64,000 nt of DNA. It comes from JBOGNO01 sp050747245. GTDB lineage: Bacteria > Acidobacteriota > Terriglobia > Acidiferrales > UBA7541. Positions within the stretch are counted from its first letter, which is position 1, and every line of letters starts with the position of its first letter. Location of the stretch: positions 372,001-436,000 of the forward strand of contig JBOGNO010000002.1 of NCBI GenBank assembly GCA_050747245.1, given 5' to 3'. Below the pieces are notes generated by a model. The model saw only the letters and a list, made by a program, of their open reading frames with translations. It searched no databases and had not been told where the DNA came from. Below are positions 16,355 to 25,022 of this stretch, piece by piece. The translations under genes were made by a program, and so were the position numbers.

Positions 16355-17169
16355 ACCCTTCTCCTCCATCGTTCCTGTGCCTGCTTACTCGTGTAATAAA
16401 GCAAACCCTTCACAGCATTATGATGACATTCATCCAGACAAGCGAAGAGGATCGGATCGTCGGAACTGGCGGGAATTACTGACACCGTCAAAGTAAGCTG
16501 AAGAATCTCTTTTCCATCGGTCGCTCGGATTCCAGGTTGGACGGTCATAGTAATCCGACCCTTAGGGAGCGCTTGGGAAACATTGAACCCCGCGACCTGA
16601 ATGCCAGAGAATACTGAATTTTCTTCGAATCCCCTCCAAACAGGAAAGATCCTAGAAAGGTCAGAAAGATCCTCCCAGTCAACGCCACGGACCAAATGAT
16701 TGAAGTAACTGATTTCACATCGCGTGACGTTCGGCCTCGCAAGCGAGCGTTCCTTTAAGAACTCACAAAAAAGCTGCCAATCCTGGATGAACCCAGGGAG
16801 GATCTCTTTGTAGTGTTTGTAATCCGCCGCACCCGCCGCCTTTCTCCAATTGTGAAGGAACAAATCACTTTGAACCTGCACGAGTTGCGTCTTCGATTGG
16901 TCCACGAAGCACGCTCTAATAAGAGGTGATGAGAAATCCGTCTTCACTTCGAAATGAAACGGCGCCTCAGAAACGGGGGGCGGAAATTCCGAAAGAGGAT
17001 ACTTCTCGCGAAATCTCTCCCACAAGGAGCCATAGTGCAGTACGCTCCACCCTGCTATCTTCGCAAAGAAGAACCCCAGAGAGGTTTCAACAACCGGCGG
17101 CTTTTCAAAATCGACTTGGATTGATGTTTGACGCGCGGGAACCACGGCACGCTCCAAGGGCGTCGTCAT
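16351..17169 (-). CDS. TIGR04255 family protein, first gene of a three-gene cassette
   Basis: The protein has about 272 residues. I chose the ATG at 17169 because the family begins just before 'QVDFEKPPVVETSLGFFF', present here at about residues 18-35; an upstream start at 17301 would add 44 untypical residues. The following 'WERFREKYPLSEFPPP' and the C-terminal 'DECHHNAVKGLLYYTS' also fit TIGR04255. These proteins are sporadically distributed, of unknown function, and often near mobile or defence-like genes. The gene leads a tightly overlapping minus-strand operon with two small unknown proteins and differs in base use from its neighbours. Confidence 0.78.
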   Translation of the reverse strand: MTTPLERAVVPARQTSIQVDFEKPPVVETSLGFFFAKIAGWSVLHYGSLWERFREKYPLSEFPPPVSEAPFHFEVKTDFSSPLIRACFVDQSKTQLVQVQSDLFLHNWRKAAGAADYKHYKEILPGFIQDWQLFCEFLKERSLARPNVTRCEISYFNHLVRGVDWEDLSDLSRIFPVWRGFEENSVFSGIQVAGFNVSQALPKGRITMTVQPGIRATDGKEILQLTLTVSVIPASSDDPILFACLDECHHNAVKGLLYYTSKQAQERWRRRV

Positions 17170-17535
17170 GTCTTCAATTGGACTTTGACTTGCGATGCCG
17201 CTCCAACAAATTATATTACCCCGTACTTCAGGTTCGCACCAAGCGGAAACGAACGCAATAGCTTGAGATAGCGACTGACCTGTGCTGATAACACGCCACA
17301 TCGCCCAGCCACTAAAACCACTAAACTAATTCATGTCACGAAGCCTGCCTCAGTCGGAGGCCCGCTCCTCGAGTTTCAAATCTCGTGCAATTCGCAAATT
17401 TTTGCCTCCGAGATGCCCTGCGTAAAATATTCGCTACCATCTTGACAATATCTGTGCCAATATATATGTGGCCCGTGGGACGCGCGGCCGGAGCCGCGCC
17501 GCCCGCGAGGAGCACGCACCACAACGGGGTCAACA
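17170..17535. other. Intergenic region between the cassette and the FecR locus
   Basis: No gene is supported here. On the minus strand it contains a possible N-terminal extension of the TIGR04255-type gene (to 17301). A short stretch near 17370-17394 vaguely resembles a tRNA T-arm but is incomplete. On the plus strand it contains the promoter-like site at 17442. Local composition shifts from AT-richer to GC-rich along it, so it probably includes the right border of the transferred cassette. No direct repeat with the left border was seen. Confidence 0.4.
17442..17468 (+). promoter_or_regulatory. Promoter candidate for the 17536-20000 gene pair
   Basis: A perfect TTGACA (17442-17447) is followed by AT-rich TATATATG (17461-17468), a spacing of 13-15 bases depending on the -10 chosen. 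It lies about 70 bases before the first gene. Confidence 0.35.
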
Positions 17536-18177
17536 ATGAAATCACCGCCGCAAGTATTCGATCACGCCCATAAGCCTTCATGCCAGAGACCATCGTGGAT
17601 GCTCAGAAAATTCCGCCCCTCCCGTTTCGCGCGCCACGAACGCTTCTGCCGCATCTGCCGCCACGCGCAGCGCGAAGCCATCGAATTCGAATTCATCCAC
17701 TGGCGCAGCGTCGTCTCTCTCACGCGCCACTATGAGATTCCCAACCGCGCTTCGGTCTATCGTCACGCACTCGCCGCGGGACTCTTCCGCCAGCGTCTTT
17801 CGAATCTCCGCAATCCGCTCGACCCGCTGCGCAGCCGCCTCACCAGAATCTCTCTCTCCGGGCGCCGTCTGTCGCAGTTCGCCCCTCAACCCTCGTTTCG
17901 CGCACCCGATTTCCGGCCATCGGCCGCTTCCGCCTCCCGCGAAGCGCTGGCACTCGAAATTCTCGAAAATCTGCCCGCAACACTCAAGGAACTGGACCTC
18001 CCGCAACTCCTTGAAAACAAAGACTTCCTCAATGTTCTAATCGAGACAAAACAGCAAGTTAACTTTTCGCGTTTTTCTAGTTCTGAATCGAAATCACGGC
18101 GCAACGATGCACGCAACCCGGCGAGAGCAGAAGCCGTCCAATATCTGAAAGAAGTGCCCAGAGGGGGTGCCCCATGA
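17536..18177 (+). CDS. Hypothetical protein with Cys motif and HTH-like segment
   Basis: This is a 213-residue basic protein. Residues 33-75 contain 'RHERFCRICRHAQREAIEFEFI', with a CxxC pair and a following His, then RHYEIPNRASVYRHA, which looks like the recognition helices of a small helix-turn-helix domain of the type seen in phage-like or terminase-small-subunit-like proteins. The C-terminus is disordered and Arg/Ser-rich. The stop overlaps the start of the FecR-domain gene (ATGA). It could be a regulator of that gene, but that is inference. Other starts (such as codon 22) are possible. Confidence 0.6.
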   Translation: MKSPPQVFDHAHKPSCQRPSWMLRKFRPSRFARHERFCRICRHAQREAIEFEFIHWRSVVSLTRHYEIPNRASVYRHALAAGLFRQRLSNLRNPLDPLRSRLTRISLSGRRLSQFAPQPSFRAPDFRPSAASASREALALEILENLPATLKELDLPQLLENKDFLNVLIETKQQVNFSRFSSSESKSRRNDARNPARAEAVQYLKEVPRGGAP

Positions 18178-20000
18178 AGCCCCGCAAAATCCTCAAATCA
18201 ACAATCGGAATCCTGGCGGCAATTCTGTTGATCTCCGCCGTCCCGGCTTTCGCGCAGGACGATTCGCAGAATCAAGTTCAAGCCCGGTCCGGCGACTATA
18301 GCTATGTCCGCATCGTGCGCCTCAGCTACGTCGAAGGCGACGTGCAGATCTCTCCCGCGGACGGCTCCGGCTGGCAAGCCGCCAGCGCCAACATGCCGCT
18401 TCGCCAAGGCGACGCCATCGGCACCGGCGACGGCCGCGCCGAAATCGAATTCGAAAATGGCGCCACCGCGCGCCTCGCGGAAAAAAGCGTCCTCACGTTT
18501 ACGCAGCTCGCGCTTTCCGATGGCGGGCGCATCACCGAAATGAATCTCTCGCAGGGCACCGCGACGTTTTACGCCAATCTGCAGAGCGGCGATTGGTTTG
18601 TCGTGGATGCGCCGCAGTTTCAAGTCAGCATTCCCCAGCGCGGCGAGGTCCGCGTGGACGTGCTCGATAGCGGCTCGGTCGCGAGCGTCCTCAAAGGGAC
18701 CGTGGAAGTCACCTCCGCCGCGGGCCAGCAAGAAGTCTCGAAGGGACGAACCGTCTCGCTCGATGCTTCCGAAGGCGCCGTGTACCGCATCGCCCCGAAT
18801 CCCGCTCCGGATGATTGGGATAGCTGGGTTGAAGGCCGCGAAAGCGCCCTCGAGCAGGGCGTCGCCACCGCACAGCAATATGCCAACGCTCCTTTTGAAT
18901 ACGGCCTCGCCGATCTTTCCGCTTACGGTGCCTGGAACAATTACGAGGGCTATGGATATGGCTGGCAGCCCGCGGGAGTCGGCTGCGGCTGGTCGCCTTA
19001 CTTGAATGGCTATTGGCAATCGTATTCCGGCTTTGGCTTGACCTGGATCAGCAGCGATCCGTGGGGCTGGGTTCCCTATCATTTCGGCTACTGGGAAAAT
19101 TTCGGAAATTGCGGATGGGTGTGGTTCCCCGCCTACTTCGATTACTGGTGTCCCGAGCGCGTCGAATGGGTTCGCAGCGGCGGAAACATCGGTTGGCGGC
19201 CCAGGCCCACGCCCCTGACCATGCCTGTGGGATCGGGCAAGAATAAATCCGGAATTCCGCCCGCTTCTCCCATGCGGCACGGAAATTGGCCGGTCATTGT
19301 TTCGAGTTCCGGAAAATTGGGAGACCCGCGCCACAATCACCTGCTCACCGGCGATGAATTGAACAAATCGAAAACGGAACTGATGCCCGCGCCGCCCATC
19401 TGGAACGGCCGTCGCGCGGAATTTTCTCCTTCCCCTGCGGCTTCCAAGCCGGGCACAACGGGCACGACCGCGGTCCTCGTTCCCATCGGCCGCGGCACCA
19501 CCGGCACAGGCACCGGAATTGTTTACGATCCGAACGAGCATCGCTACGTCAACAGCAGCGCGCCTGCGGCTCCTGCAAGAACACCGGCCCAGGTCGCTCC
19601 GCCGAACACTCCTGCTCCGCCAAGCGCTCCCGCGCACGCCACGCCGCCAAGTGCTCCTGCTACGCGCCGCGAACCTCCGGTCGTTGCGTCTCCCGCGGAA
19701 AATCCGCCGTCCGCTCCTGCACCTTCGCGGCGCGCGAACCCTGCTCCGCCTCCGTCGGAGCCGCGGCCCGCGCCGCATCCGGCGCCGCCTGAACGCAGCA
19801 CGCCTCCGCCGTCAGCGCCGCATCCATCTCCCGCGCCCATGCCGCACCAGACTCCGCCTTCCGCGCCTCCGCCGTCGCATGAGAGCGCGCCGCCCTCACA
19901 CAGCTCACCGCCACCGCATGAGAGCTCGCCACCCTCACACAGCGCGCCGTCTTCTTCTTCGACTCCACACGGCAGCAGCGGAGGTGGCGGGCATCACTAA
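18174..20000 (+). CDS. FecR-domain / DUF6600 secreted protein with Pro-rich tail
   Basis: The protein has 608 residues. A signal peptide (ending AFAQD) is followed by a FecR-type beta domain (about residues 40-200: RLSYVEGDVQIS, 'LRQGDAIGTGDGRAEIEFENG', 'SVLKGTVEV'). Residues 245-345 form an aromatic-rich DUF6600 block with repeated G-Y-W units (GWQPAG..CGWSPYLNGYW, SSDPWGWVPYHFGYW). The last 150 residues are low-complexity Pro/Ala/Ser/His, ending GGGGHH. Such proteins are probably cell-surface or periplasmic. Unlike classical FecR it has no transmembrane helix between a cytoplasmic and a periplasmic part, so it is not a FecI anti-sigma factor. Confidence 0.82.
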   Translation: MKPRKILKSTIGILAAILLISAVPAFAQDDSQNQVQARSGDYSYVRIVRLSYVEGDVQISPADGSGWQAASANMPLRQGDAIGTGDGRAEIEFENGATARLAEKSVLTFTQLALSDGGRITEMNLSQGTATFYANLQSGDWFVVDAPQFQVSIPQRGEVRVDVLDSGSVASVLKGTVEVTSAAGQQEVSKGRTVSLDASEGAVYRIAPNPAPDDWDSWVEGRESALEQGVATAQQYANAPFEYGLADLSAYGAWNNYEGYGYGWQPAGVGCGWSPYLNGYWQSYSGFGLTWISSDPWGWVPYHFGYWENFGNCGWVWFPAYFDYWCPERVEWVRSGGNIGWRPRPTPLTMPVGSGKNKSGIPPASPMRHGNWPVIVSSSGKLGDPRHNHLLTGDELNKSKTELMPAPPIWNGRRAEFSPSPAASKPGTTGTTAVLVPIGRGTTGTGTGIVYDPNEHRYVNSSAPAAPARTPAQVAPPNTPAPPSAPAHATPPSAPATRREPPVVASPAENPPSAPAPSRRANPAPPPSEPRPAPHPAPPERSTPPPSAPHPSPAPMPHQTPPSAPPPSHESAPPSHSSPPPHESSPPSHSAPSSSSTPHGSSGGGGHH

Positions 20001-20026
20001 TTCCCGAAAAAAATTCGGCGAAGTTT

Positions 20027-20827
20027 TCAGTGCAGAATGATTCCGGCGTAGCCGACAACTTTTTCGCGGTCGCCGTTGATGTCGCCGGAGGTAGCGTAGC
20101 GCACGAGCTCGGCGTGTTGCGCGCCCAGCTCGCGCGCCGCCGTGAGCATTGCCACCGTGGGCGCGTAGCCGCACATCGAAATTTCTTCGCGCCGCACCGT
20201 TTCGAAAAGTCCGCGCGCGTCGAGCGCGAGAATGTGGTCCAGGGCGAGACGGTCCTTCGCACGCGTCACGCTGTCGGATTCGTAGTGGTTCATGTCGCTG
20301 CTCGCGACGATCAGCACGGGTTCTTTTTGAGCCGCGATCACCGCCGCCACCGCGCGCCCCAGCTCTTCGAGAGTTCCCAGCCGGTCGGTGCCCAGCACCA
20401 CCGGGACGAAAGTAAATTCTCCCGCGTGCTGCAGGAACGGCAACTGCACTTCGAGCGAATGTTCACGGCTGTGGGCGAGCGCGTCTTCGCGCAGCAGCGG
20501 AAACCGGTGCACCAGCTCTTGCGCCAGTTCCGCATCAATTTTCGCGTCGCCCAGCGGCGTCCGCCACGCGCCCTCGCTCAGGATGGCCAGCGGTCCGCCG
20601 CGCGGAAAGTGCCGCGGTCCGAGGAGAATGAACTTGCGCGGCAGTTCGAGCGCGCCGTAGACGGCTCCGGCCACGTGGCCCGAAAACATGTACCCCGCGT
20701 GCGGGACCATGCAGGCAATGGCTATCCGTTTTTTCTCCGCGGGCGGCTCGTGCTCTGCAACTTCGCGCGCAAGCTCCTGCGCATCGGCGGGGTAGAAACT
20801 TCCGGCAACGGCGGGCGGGCGAATCAT
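20027..20827 (-). CDS. amrB: AmmeMemoRadiSam system protein B (Memo family)
   Basis: This is a 266-residue protein starting MIRPPAVAGSFYPAD, the normal family start. The metal-binding-like histidines are visible in 'MVPHAGYMFSGHVAG', 'LGPRHF' (where family members usually have a NHT/PNH motif), 'HSLEVQLPFLQ' and 'SSDMNHYES'. The family also includes human MEMO1. In bacteria it co-occurs with AMMECR1 and a radical-SAM protein, whose chemistry is unresolved. Neither partner is seen here. It is the last gene of a minus-strand group with two small proteins. Confidence 0.9.
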   Translation of the reverse strand: MIRPPAVAGSFYPADAQELAREVAEHEPPAEKKRIAIACMVPHAGYMFSGHVAGAVYGALELPRKFILLGPRHFPRGGPLAILSEGAWRTPLGDAKIDAELAQELVHRFPLLREDALAHSREHSLEVQLPFLQHAGEFTFVPVVLGTDRLGTLEELGRAVAAVIAAQKEPVLIVASSDMNHYESDSVTRAKDRLALDHILALDARGLFETVRREEISMCGYAPTVAMLTAARELGAQHAELVRYATSGDINGDREKVVGYAGIILH

Positions 20828-20896
20828 GGCGCTCGGCTGGACAAAAGAGTAGCGCGACACGGAGAAATTGTGAAATCTCAGGGCGGGAAAATTTTG

Positions 20897-21262
20897 TCAG
20901 CGTGGTTTGGAAGGTTTTCCGTGAATGGCAACAGCGACGTCGCCGCTAGATTCCGTTTCGAATTCAACATCCACTCTGTCGCCGTATTGCCAGCCGCCCC
21001 GCTGAAGAATAGCGTCCACTTTCTTCTGCAGAATCGGCGAATAGCTGAACGTCCGCACGAAGCGGTTGTCGTTGCGGTCGCTCACAATCATCTTGAGCGA
21101 ATCGACGAACTGCACCTGGCCTTTGAAGTGCGCAAATTTCGGTTTGGTGCGCAGGATCTTTGCAACAATCGGCGCGGCCACAGTTTCCTGTGCGCGTACC
21201 GGTGCGGCAGAAACGACGGCGCACGCCGCCAGCGTGAGAGCGAGAATGTTAGAGATCTTCAT
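20897..21262 (-). CDS. Secreted hypothetical protein
   Basis: This is a 121-residue protein with a clear signal peptide (MKISNILALTLAACAVVSAA, cleavage near VRAQ). The mature part is about 95 residues and beta-rich ('KFAHFKGQVQFVDSLKMIVSDRNDNRFVRTF ... YGDRVDVEFE', two separate blocks). It resembles small OB-fold-like periplasmic proteins but I cannot assign a family. Its start overlaps the end of the upstream 112-residue gene by 14 bases, so the two are probably co-expressed. Confidence 0.65.
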   Translation of the reverse strand: MKISNILALTLAACAVVSAAPVRAQETVAAPIVAKILRTKPKFAHFKGQVQFVDSLKMIVSDRNDNRFVRTFSYSPILQKKVDAILQRGGWQYGDRVDVEFETESSGDVAVAIHGKPSKPR

Positions 21263-21587
21263 TGAGAGAAATCTTCAGAGACTTGAGAAACTGGACGTCC
21301 TGCGGCGTGATCTCCAGCCGCGTTTCCGTTTGGCTGCTCTCCGCCGCATCCTCATCTACGCTGATGTGCAGCGACTCCAGGAACTGCCGGTCGCCCTTGG
21401 TCATGCGGCGGCCACGGGCGCTGCGCCGCGCCAGGCCGATGGTGGCGTCGAGCTTCAGCACGATGTCGAATCCTGCCGCGCGCACTCCAGCAATCGCTTC
21501 GTGGATGCGTTCCGATTCAGACACGGTGTCGTTGATTGCGTGTCCCAGTTCCTGCAGCAACTGCTTCATGTGATCGTCCAGTTGCAA
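21249..21587 (-). CDS. Hypothetical helical protein with duplicated C-terminal motif
   Basis: The protein has 112 residues. The likely start is TTG at 21587, because AGGAGG sits 7 bases upstream; ATG at 21569 is the alternative. The N-terminal half is helical. The C-terminal half has two copies of a short motif, DRQFLESLHISVDED and DVQFLKSLKISLNED, separated by about 24 residues. The repeat suggests two equivalent binding sites. No family is recognised. It overlaps the following secreted-protein gene. Confidence 0.6.
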   Translation of the reverse strand: MQLDDHMKQLLQELGHAINDTVSESERIHEAIAGVRAAGFDIVLKLDATIGLARRSARGRRMTKGDRQFLESLHISVDEDAAESSQTETRLEITPQDVQFLKSLKISLNEDL

Positions 21588-21745
21588 GGCCTCGCCTCCT
21601 GTGACGCCCCACCTCTCGCCATTCTAGGACTGCCGCGCCCGCCTGACAAGTCTCTCTCCGCATTGTTCCTCAGCGCATGTTACCTGTCCGGTGGAACAGC
21701 GGCGTACCCGCGCCCCGAGGCAGCGCTTTGTAATAAGATGATGGC

Positions 21746-21994
21746 ATGAGCGTGGGACTGGCGTGGAAATCGGCGAAGACCACGGGGCGCGCATTCTGGC
21801 GCGCGGCGCGGGAGCTCTTTCACGAAGTCACAGGCGCGATGTTCGGCGTATTCGCGCTCTACGGAGTGATGGCCGCGTGGCGCGCCTGGGCGTACACGCA
21901 CGTCCGCGTGCTGGCGACTCTGGCCCTGCTCTACTCCATGCTGATGGCGCTGTTTTCTTTCACTTCCTTTCGCGCGGCTCGCCGCGTTCGCTGA
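21746..21994 (+). CDS. Small membrane protein
   Basis: This is an 82-residue protein with two predicted membrane segments (about residues 29-47 and 53-75) and basic ends. It lies 3 bases before the acyl-CoA mutase gene, so both are on one transcript. Its own TAAGAT -10-like hexamer sits 6 bases before the ATG and there is no ribosome site, consistent with leaderless initiation. No family is recognised. Confidence 0.6.
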   Translation: MSVGLAWKSAKTTGRAFWRAARELFHEVTGAMFGVFALYGVMAAWRAWAYTHVRVLATLALLYSMLMALFSFTSFRAARRVR

Positions 21995-21997
21995 ATC

Positions 21998-23617
21998 ATG
22001 TCCGATAAGCTCTTAAACAATTCCGCCGCGTCCGAACCCCGGCGCGCCACCACATCGGGGCTGCCGCTCGAAGCCGTGGTGACTCCTGAAAGCCTTTCCG
22101 GCTGGGACGCGGAGCGCGACCTGGGATTTCCCGGCCAGTTTCCCTTCACGCGTGGGATTTATCCGACGATGTACCGCGGCCGTTCGTGGACGATGCGGCA
22201 GTACGCCGGGTTCGGCACCGCCGCGGAATCGAATCTGCGCTACCGCTATCTACTCGCGCAGGGACAGACGGGACTTTCCGTGGCCTTCGATCTTCCCACG
22301 CAGATCGGCCTCGATTCCGATCACGCCCTGGCTCGCGGTGAAGTCGGCAAAGTGGGCGTAGCGATTGATTCGCTCGAGGACATGCAGGCGCTTTTCGACG
22401 GCATCCCGCTCGACACCGTTTCCACCTCGATGACCATCAACTCCACGGCGGCGATTCTGCTGGCGCTCTACGTGGCGGTGGCCAAGCAGCAGGGCGCGAA
22501 CCTGCGCAGACTTTCCGGTACGGTACAAAACGATATTTTGAAGGAATACGCCGCGCGCGGAACGTACATCTATCCGCCGCGCCCGGCGATGCGCATCGTC
22601 ACGGACATCTTTGCTTGGTGCCGCGCTGAACTTCCCAACTGGAATCCGATTTCCATTTCCGGATACCACATCCGCGAAGCGGGCTCGACCGAAGTGCAGG
22701 AAGTGGCGTTCACGCTCGCCGACGGAATCGCTTACGTCGAAGCGGCGGTGGCGGCTGGGCTTCCCGTGGATGAATTCGCCCCGCAGCTCTCGTTTTTTTT
22801 CAACTCGCACAACGAGTTTCTGGCGCAGATTGCGAAGTTTCGCGCGGCACGTCGACTGTGGGCGCGGACGATGCGCGAGCGCTTCGGCGCGCGCGATGCG
22901 CGCTCGATGATGCTGCGCTTTCACGCGCAGACGGCTGGCTCGGCCCTTGCGGCGCAACAACCGGAAAACAATCTGGTGCGCGTGGCAATTCAGGCGCTGG
23001 CCGCCGTGCTCGGCGGATGCCAGTCACTTCATGCCAATGGACTCGACGAAGCGCTCGCACTCCCGACCGAAGAGGCCGCGCTTCTCGCGCTGCGCACGCA
23101 GCAAGTGATTCTCCACGAAACGGGAGTGGCGAACACCATCGACCCTACCGGCGGCGCTTACGCCATCGAGAAGTTGACGAATGAGATCGAATCCGGCGCA
23201 CGCGAGTACATCGCGAAGATTGACGCGCTGGGCGGAATGCTGCGCGCCATCGAGACCGGCTACATCCAGCAGGAAATTCAAAAGTCGGCATACGAATACC
23301 AGCGGGCGGTGGAGAGCGGAGAGCAGGTCGTCGTGGGAGTGAACCGTTTCACGGGCGAGGAAGAAAAACCGATTCCGACGCTGCGCATGGATCCGGATAT
23401 CGAGCGCGCGCAAGTCGCGCGCCTCGTGGCTCTGCGTGCGCGTCGCAACGCCGAGAAGGCGAAGGCGGCACTCGCGGAAGTCGCGCGCCGCGCGGCGGGC
23501 AGCGAAAACCTGATGCCCGCCATTCTCACGGCGGTTGAATCCTACGCGACAGTCGGCGAAATATCCGATGCGATGCGCCGAGTTTTCGGCGAATACCGCG
23601 AATCCGTGGTCATCTGA
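21998..23617 (+). CDS. Methylmalonyl-CoA mutase-type large subunit (B12-dependent acyl-CoA mutase)
   Basis: The protein has 539 residues. It carries the substrate-binding TIM barrel of coenzyme-B12 acyl-CoA mutases: FTRGIYPTMYRGRSWTMRQY, 'VAFDLPTQIGLDSDH', 'STSMTINSTA', 'GTVQNDILKEY', SISGYHIREAGST and HANGLDEALALPTEEAA. The C-terminal cobalamin-binding domain (DxHxxG) is absent, so this is the large chain of a two-subunit enzyme. The small B12-binding subunit is not adjacent and must be elsewhere. The reaction is interconversion of (R)-methylmalonyl-CoA and succinyl-CoA, or a related branched acyl-CoA. The isomer specificity cannot be fixed from sequence alone. The cobalamin uptake locus at 50-56 kb fits its cofactor need. 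Confidence 0.9.
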   Translation: MSDKLLNNSAASEPRRATTSGLPLEAVVTPESLSGWDAERDLGFPGQFPFTRGIYPTMYRGRSWTMRQYAGFGTAAESNLRYRYLLAQGQTGLSVAFDLPTQIGLDSDHALARGEVGKVGVAIDSLEDMQALFDGIPLDTVSTSMTINSTAAILLALYVAVAKQQGANLRRLSGTVQNDILKEYAARGTYIYPPRPAMRIVTDIFAWCRAELPNWNPISISGYHIREAGSTEVQEVAFTLADGIAYVEAAVAAGLPVDEFAPQLSFFFNSHNEFLAQIAKFRAARRLWARTMRERFGARDARSMMLRFHAQTAGSALAAQQPENNLVRVAIQALAAVLGGCQSLHANGLDEALALPTEEAALLALRTQQVILHETGVANTIDPTGGAYAIEKLTNEIESGAREYIAKIDALGGMLRAIETGYIQQEIQKSAYEYQRAVESGEQVVVGVNRFTGEEEKPIPTLRMDPDIERAQVARLVALRARRNAEKAKAALAEVARRAAGSENLMPAILTAVESYATVGEISDAMRRVFGEYRESVVI

Positions 23618-23659
23618 TTTCCATTTTTACGGCTTTGCCTCAATCAAGGGAGCGAATCC

Positions 23660-24418
23660 ATGCCGCGGTTGCCTGGCCACGAAATCGCCTGGCCGAAAAA
23701 AGTTGCGACGCTGGCCGAGGCCGGAAAATTTATTGATGCCGCCGGATTTTGCGTTTTATTTCCACTAAAAAATGTCGCGTTGCCGTCGCTTTACTTCGCG
23801 GCGTCGCGCAAACGGAACGCAGATTGGGATGCGTACGCAATCAAGATCTGGAACTGGAAGGACGAGCTCGGCGGGCGGCGCCGCGCGTTTTACGGAAAGT
23901 ATTTTCGAGGGCGGGGCTCATTCATTTCGCTGGGAATGCTGCCGCGCCTGATCGCGCTTGAGAAGACCGCTGTCGCTGCTGGCGATCACGAGAATTTCTA
24001 TCGCTTGGGACGCATCAGCGAAAACGCCCGCTTAATCTGGGAATCGCTCGAGCGACGCGGGCCGCTTGCCACTTTGGAACTGCGGCACGAATGCAAAATG
24101 ACGACGGTCGCAGGGAATAAACGGTTCAAGCGCGCGATGACGGAACTTGGCCGCCTGCTGATCGTTGTCCATTTCGGCACGGAAAAGGAGACGGCCGCGT
24201 GGTCGTCCGGAAAATTTGAGCTCGTTTGCCGCGCGTTTCCCCGCGAAATGGTCGCAGCGCGAAAAATCACAGAAAATGCGGCGCGCGCTGCGGTGGCGAG
24301 AAAATATCTCGAAAATCACGCTCACGCAAACGCAGCACAAATCGCGCGGCTCTTCGGATGGAGCATATCAGACGCGGAAGGGGCCATGGCGATTGCGCCC
24401 GGGAAGCGGCGGCGATGA
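23660..24418 (+). CDS. AlkZ-related winged-helix protein
   Basis: The protein has 252 residues. The pattern 'FIDAAGFCVLFPLKN..LPSLYFAAS', then 'IWNWKDELGGRRRAFYGK' and 'GSFISLGMLPRLIAL' matches proteins annotated as AlkZ-related. These are distant relatives of the HTH_42 DNA glycosylases that unhook interstrand cross-links. The C-terminal third is winged-helix-like (ALRHECKM-type). The catalytic QxQ motif of true AlkZ is not visible, so glycosylase activity is doubtful. GGGAGCG precedes the ATG, and the stop overlaps maf. Confidence 0.7.
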   Translation: MPRLPGHEIAWPKKVATLAEAGKFIDAAGFCVLFPLKNVALPSLYFAASRKRNADWDAYAIKIWNWKDELGGRRRAFYGKYFRGRGSFISLGMLPRLIALEKTAVAAGDHENFYRLGRISENARLIWESLERRGPLATLELRHECKMTTVAGNKRFKRAMTELGRLLIVVHFGTEKETAAWSSGKFELVCRAFPREMVAARKITENAARAAVARKYLENHAHANAAQIARLFGWSISDAEGAMAIAPGKRRR

Positions 24419-24990
24419 AGCTGATTCTGGCATCGAGTTCGCCGCGCCGCGCGGAAATCTTGCGCCAGGCGGGCTTGGCGTTCGAAGCGCGCGCGCCGCA
24501 CGTGGATGAATCGCGGCAGCCGGACGAAACGGCAAGCGACTATGTTCAGCGCGTGGCTAGAGCGAAAGCCGGCGCCGCGGCGCGCTCCGCGCAGGGGCCT
24601 GAGATCATCATCGCCGCCGATACTGTCGTCTTGATTGACGGCCTGATTCTTGGAAAACCCGCGTCGCGAGAGGAGGCCCGCACGATGCTTCGGCGCCTGG
24701 CAGGTCGCACGCACGAAGTGCTCACGGGCCTGGCCGTCCTGCGGCTGCCGGACGGAAAAGAATCTCACGCGGAAGAAAGAACGCTGCTGACGCTTGCGGT
24801 ACTCTCAGAAGATGAAATTGATGCATATCTGGCAACTGGCGAGCCGCTCGACAAGGCGGGAGCGTACGCCATACAGGGGCGCGGGGCGCGATTCGTTACA
24901 CGAGTCGAAGGAAATTATTTCAACGTTGTGGGATTGCCGCTCGCGCGGCTGTGCGTGATTCTGAAGGAGCTTGGCTGGCAGGATTCATAA
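24415..24990 (+). CDS. maf: Maf family nucleotide pyrophosphatase
   Basis: This is a 191-residue protein with the Maf signature at the start (MKLILASSSPRRAEILRQAG), then AADTVVLIDGLILGKP and 'EDEIDAYLATGEPLDKAGAYAIQGRGA', with 'VEGNYFNVVGLPL' near the end. Maf proteins hydrolyse non-canonical or regulatory nucleoside triphosphates such as dTTP/UTP or modified bases and influence septum formation. Its ATG overlaps the stop of the AlkZ-related gene, which is a plausible nucleotide-damage pairing. A strong inverted repeat follows the stop. Confidence 0.93.
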   Translation: MKLILASSSPRRAEILRQAGLAFEARAPHVDESRQPDETASDYVQRVARAKAGAAARSAQGPEIIIAADTVVLIDGLILGKPASREEARTMLRRLAGRTHEVLTGLAVLRLPDGKESHAEERTLLTLAVLSEDEIDAYLATGEPLDKAGAYAIQGRGARFVTRVEGNYFNVVGLPLARLCVILKELGWQDS

Positions 24991-25022
24991 ATAGCTGACG
25001 CATGAATGCGCAAATAAAAATT

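Noticed and set aside
17370..17394. Possible tRNA 3' fragment / attachment site next to the TIGR04255 cassette
   Set aside because: Only a T-arm-like CGAGTTTCAAATCTCG is seen, with a four-base stem and eight-base loop. There is no anticodon arm, acceptor stem or matching repeat on the other border.
17336..17593. 85-codon minus-strand frame upstream of the cassette
   Set aside because: It overlaps the start of the 17536 gene in antisense and the promoter-like site. The single hydrophobic stretch is not enough support.
18198..19778. 526-codon minus-strand frame opposite the FecR/DUF6600 gene
   Set aside because: Arg/Ala-rich shadow; the plus strand has a signal peptide, FecR and DUF6600 features and start-stop coupling.
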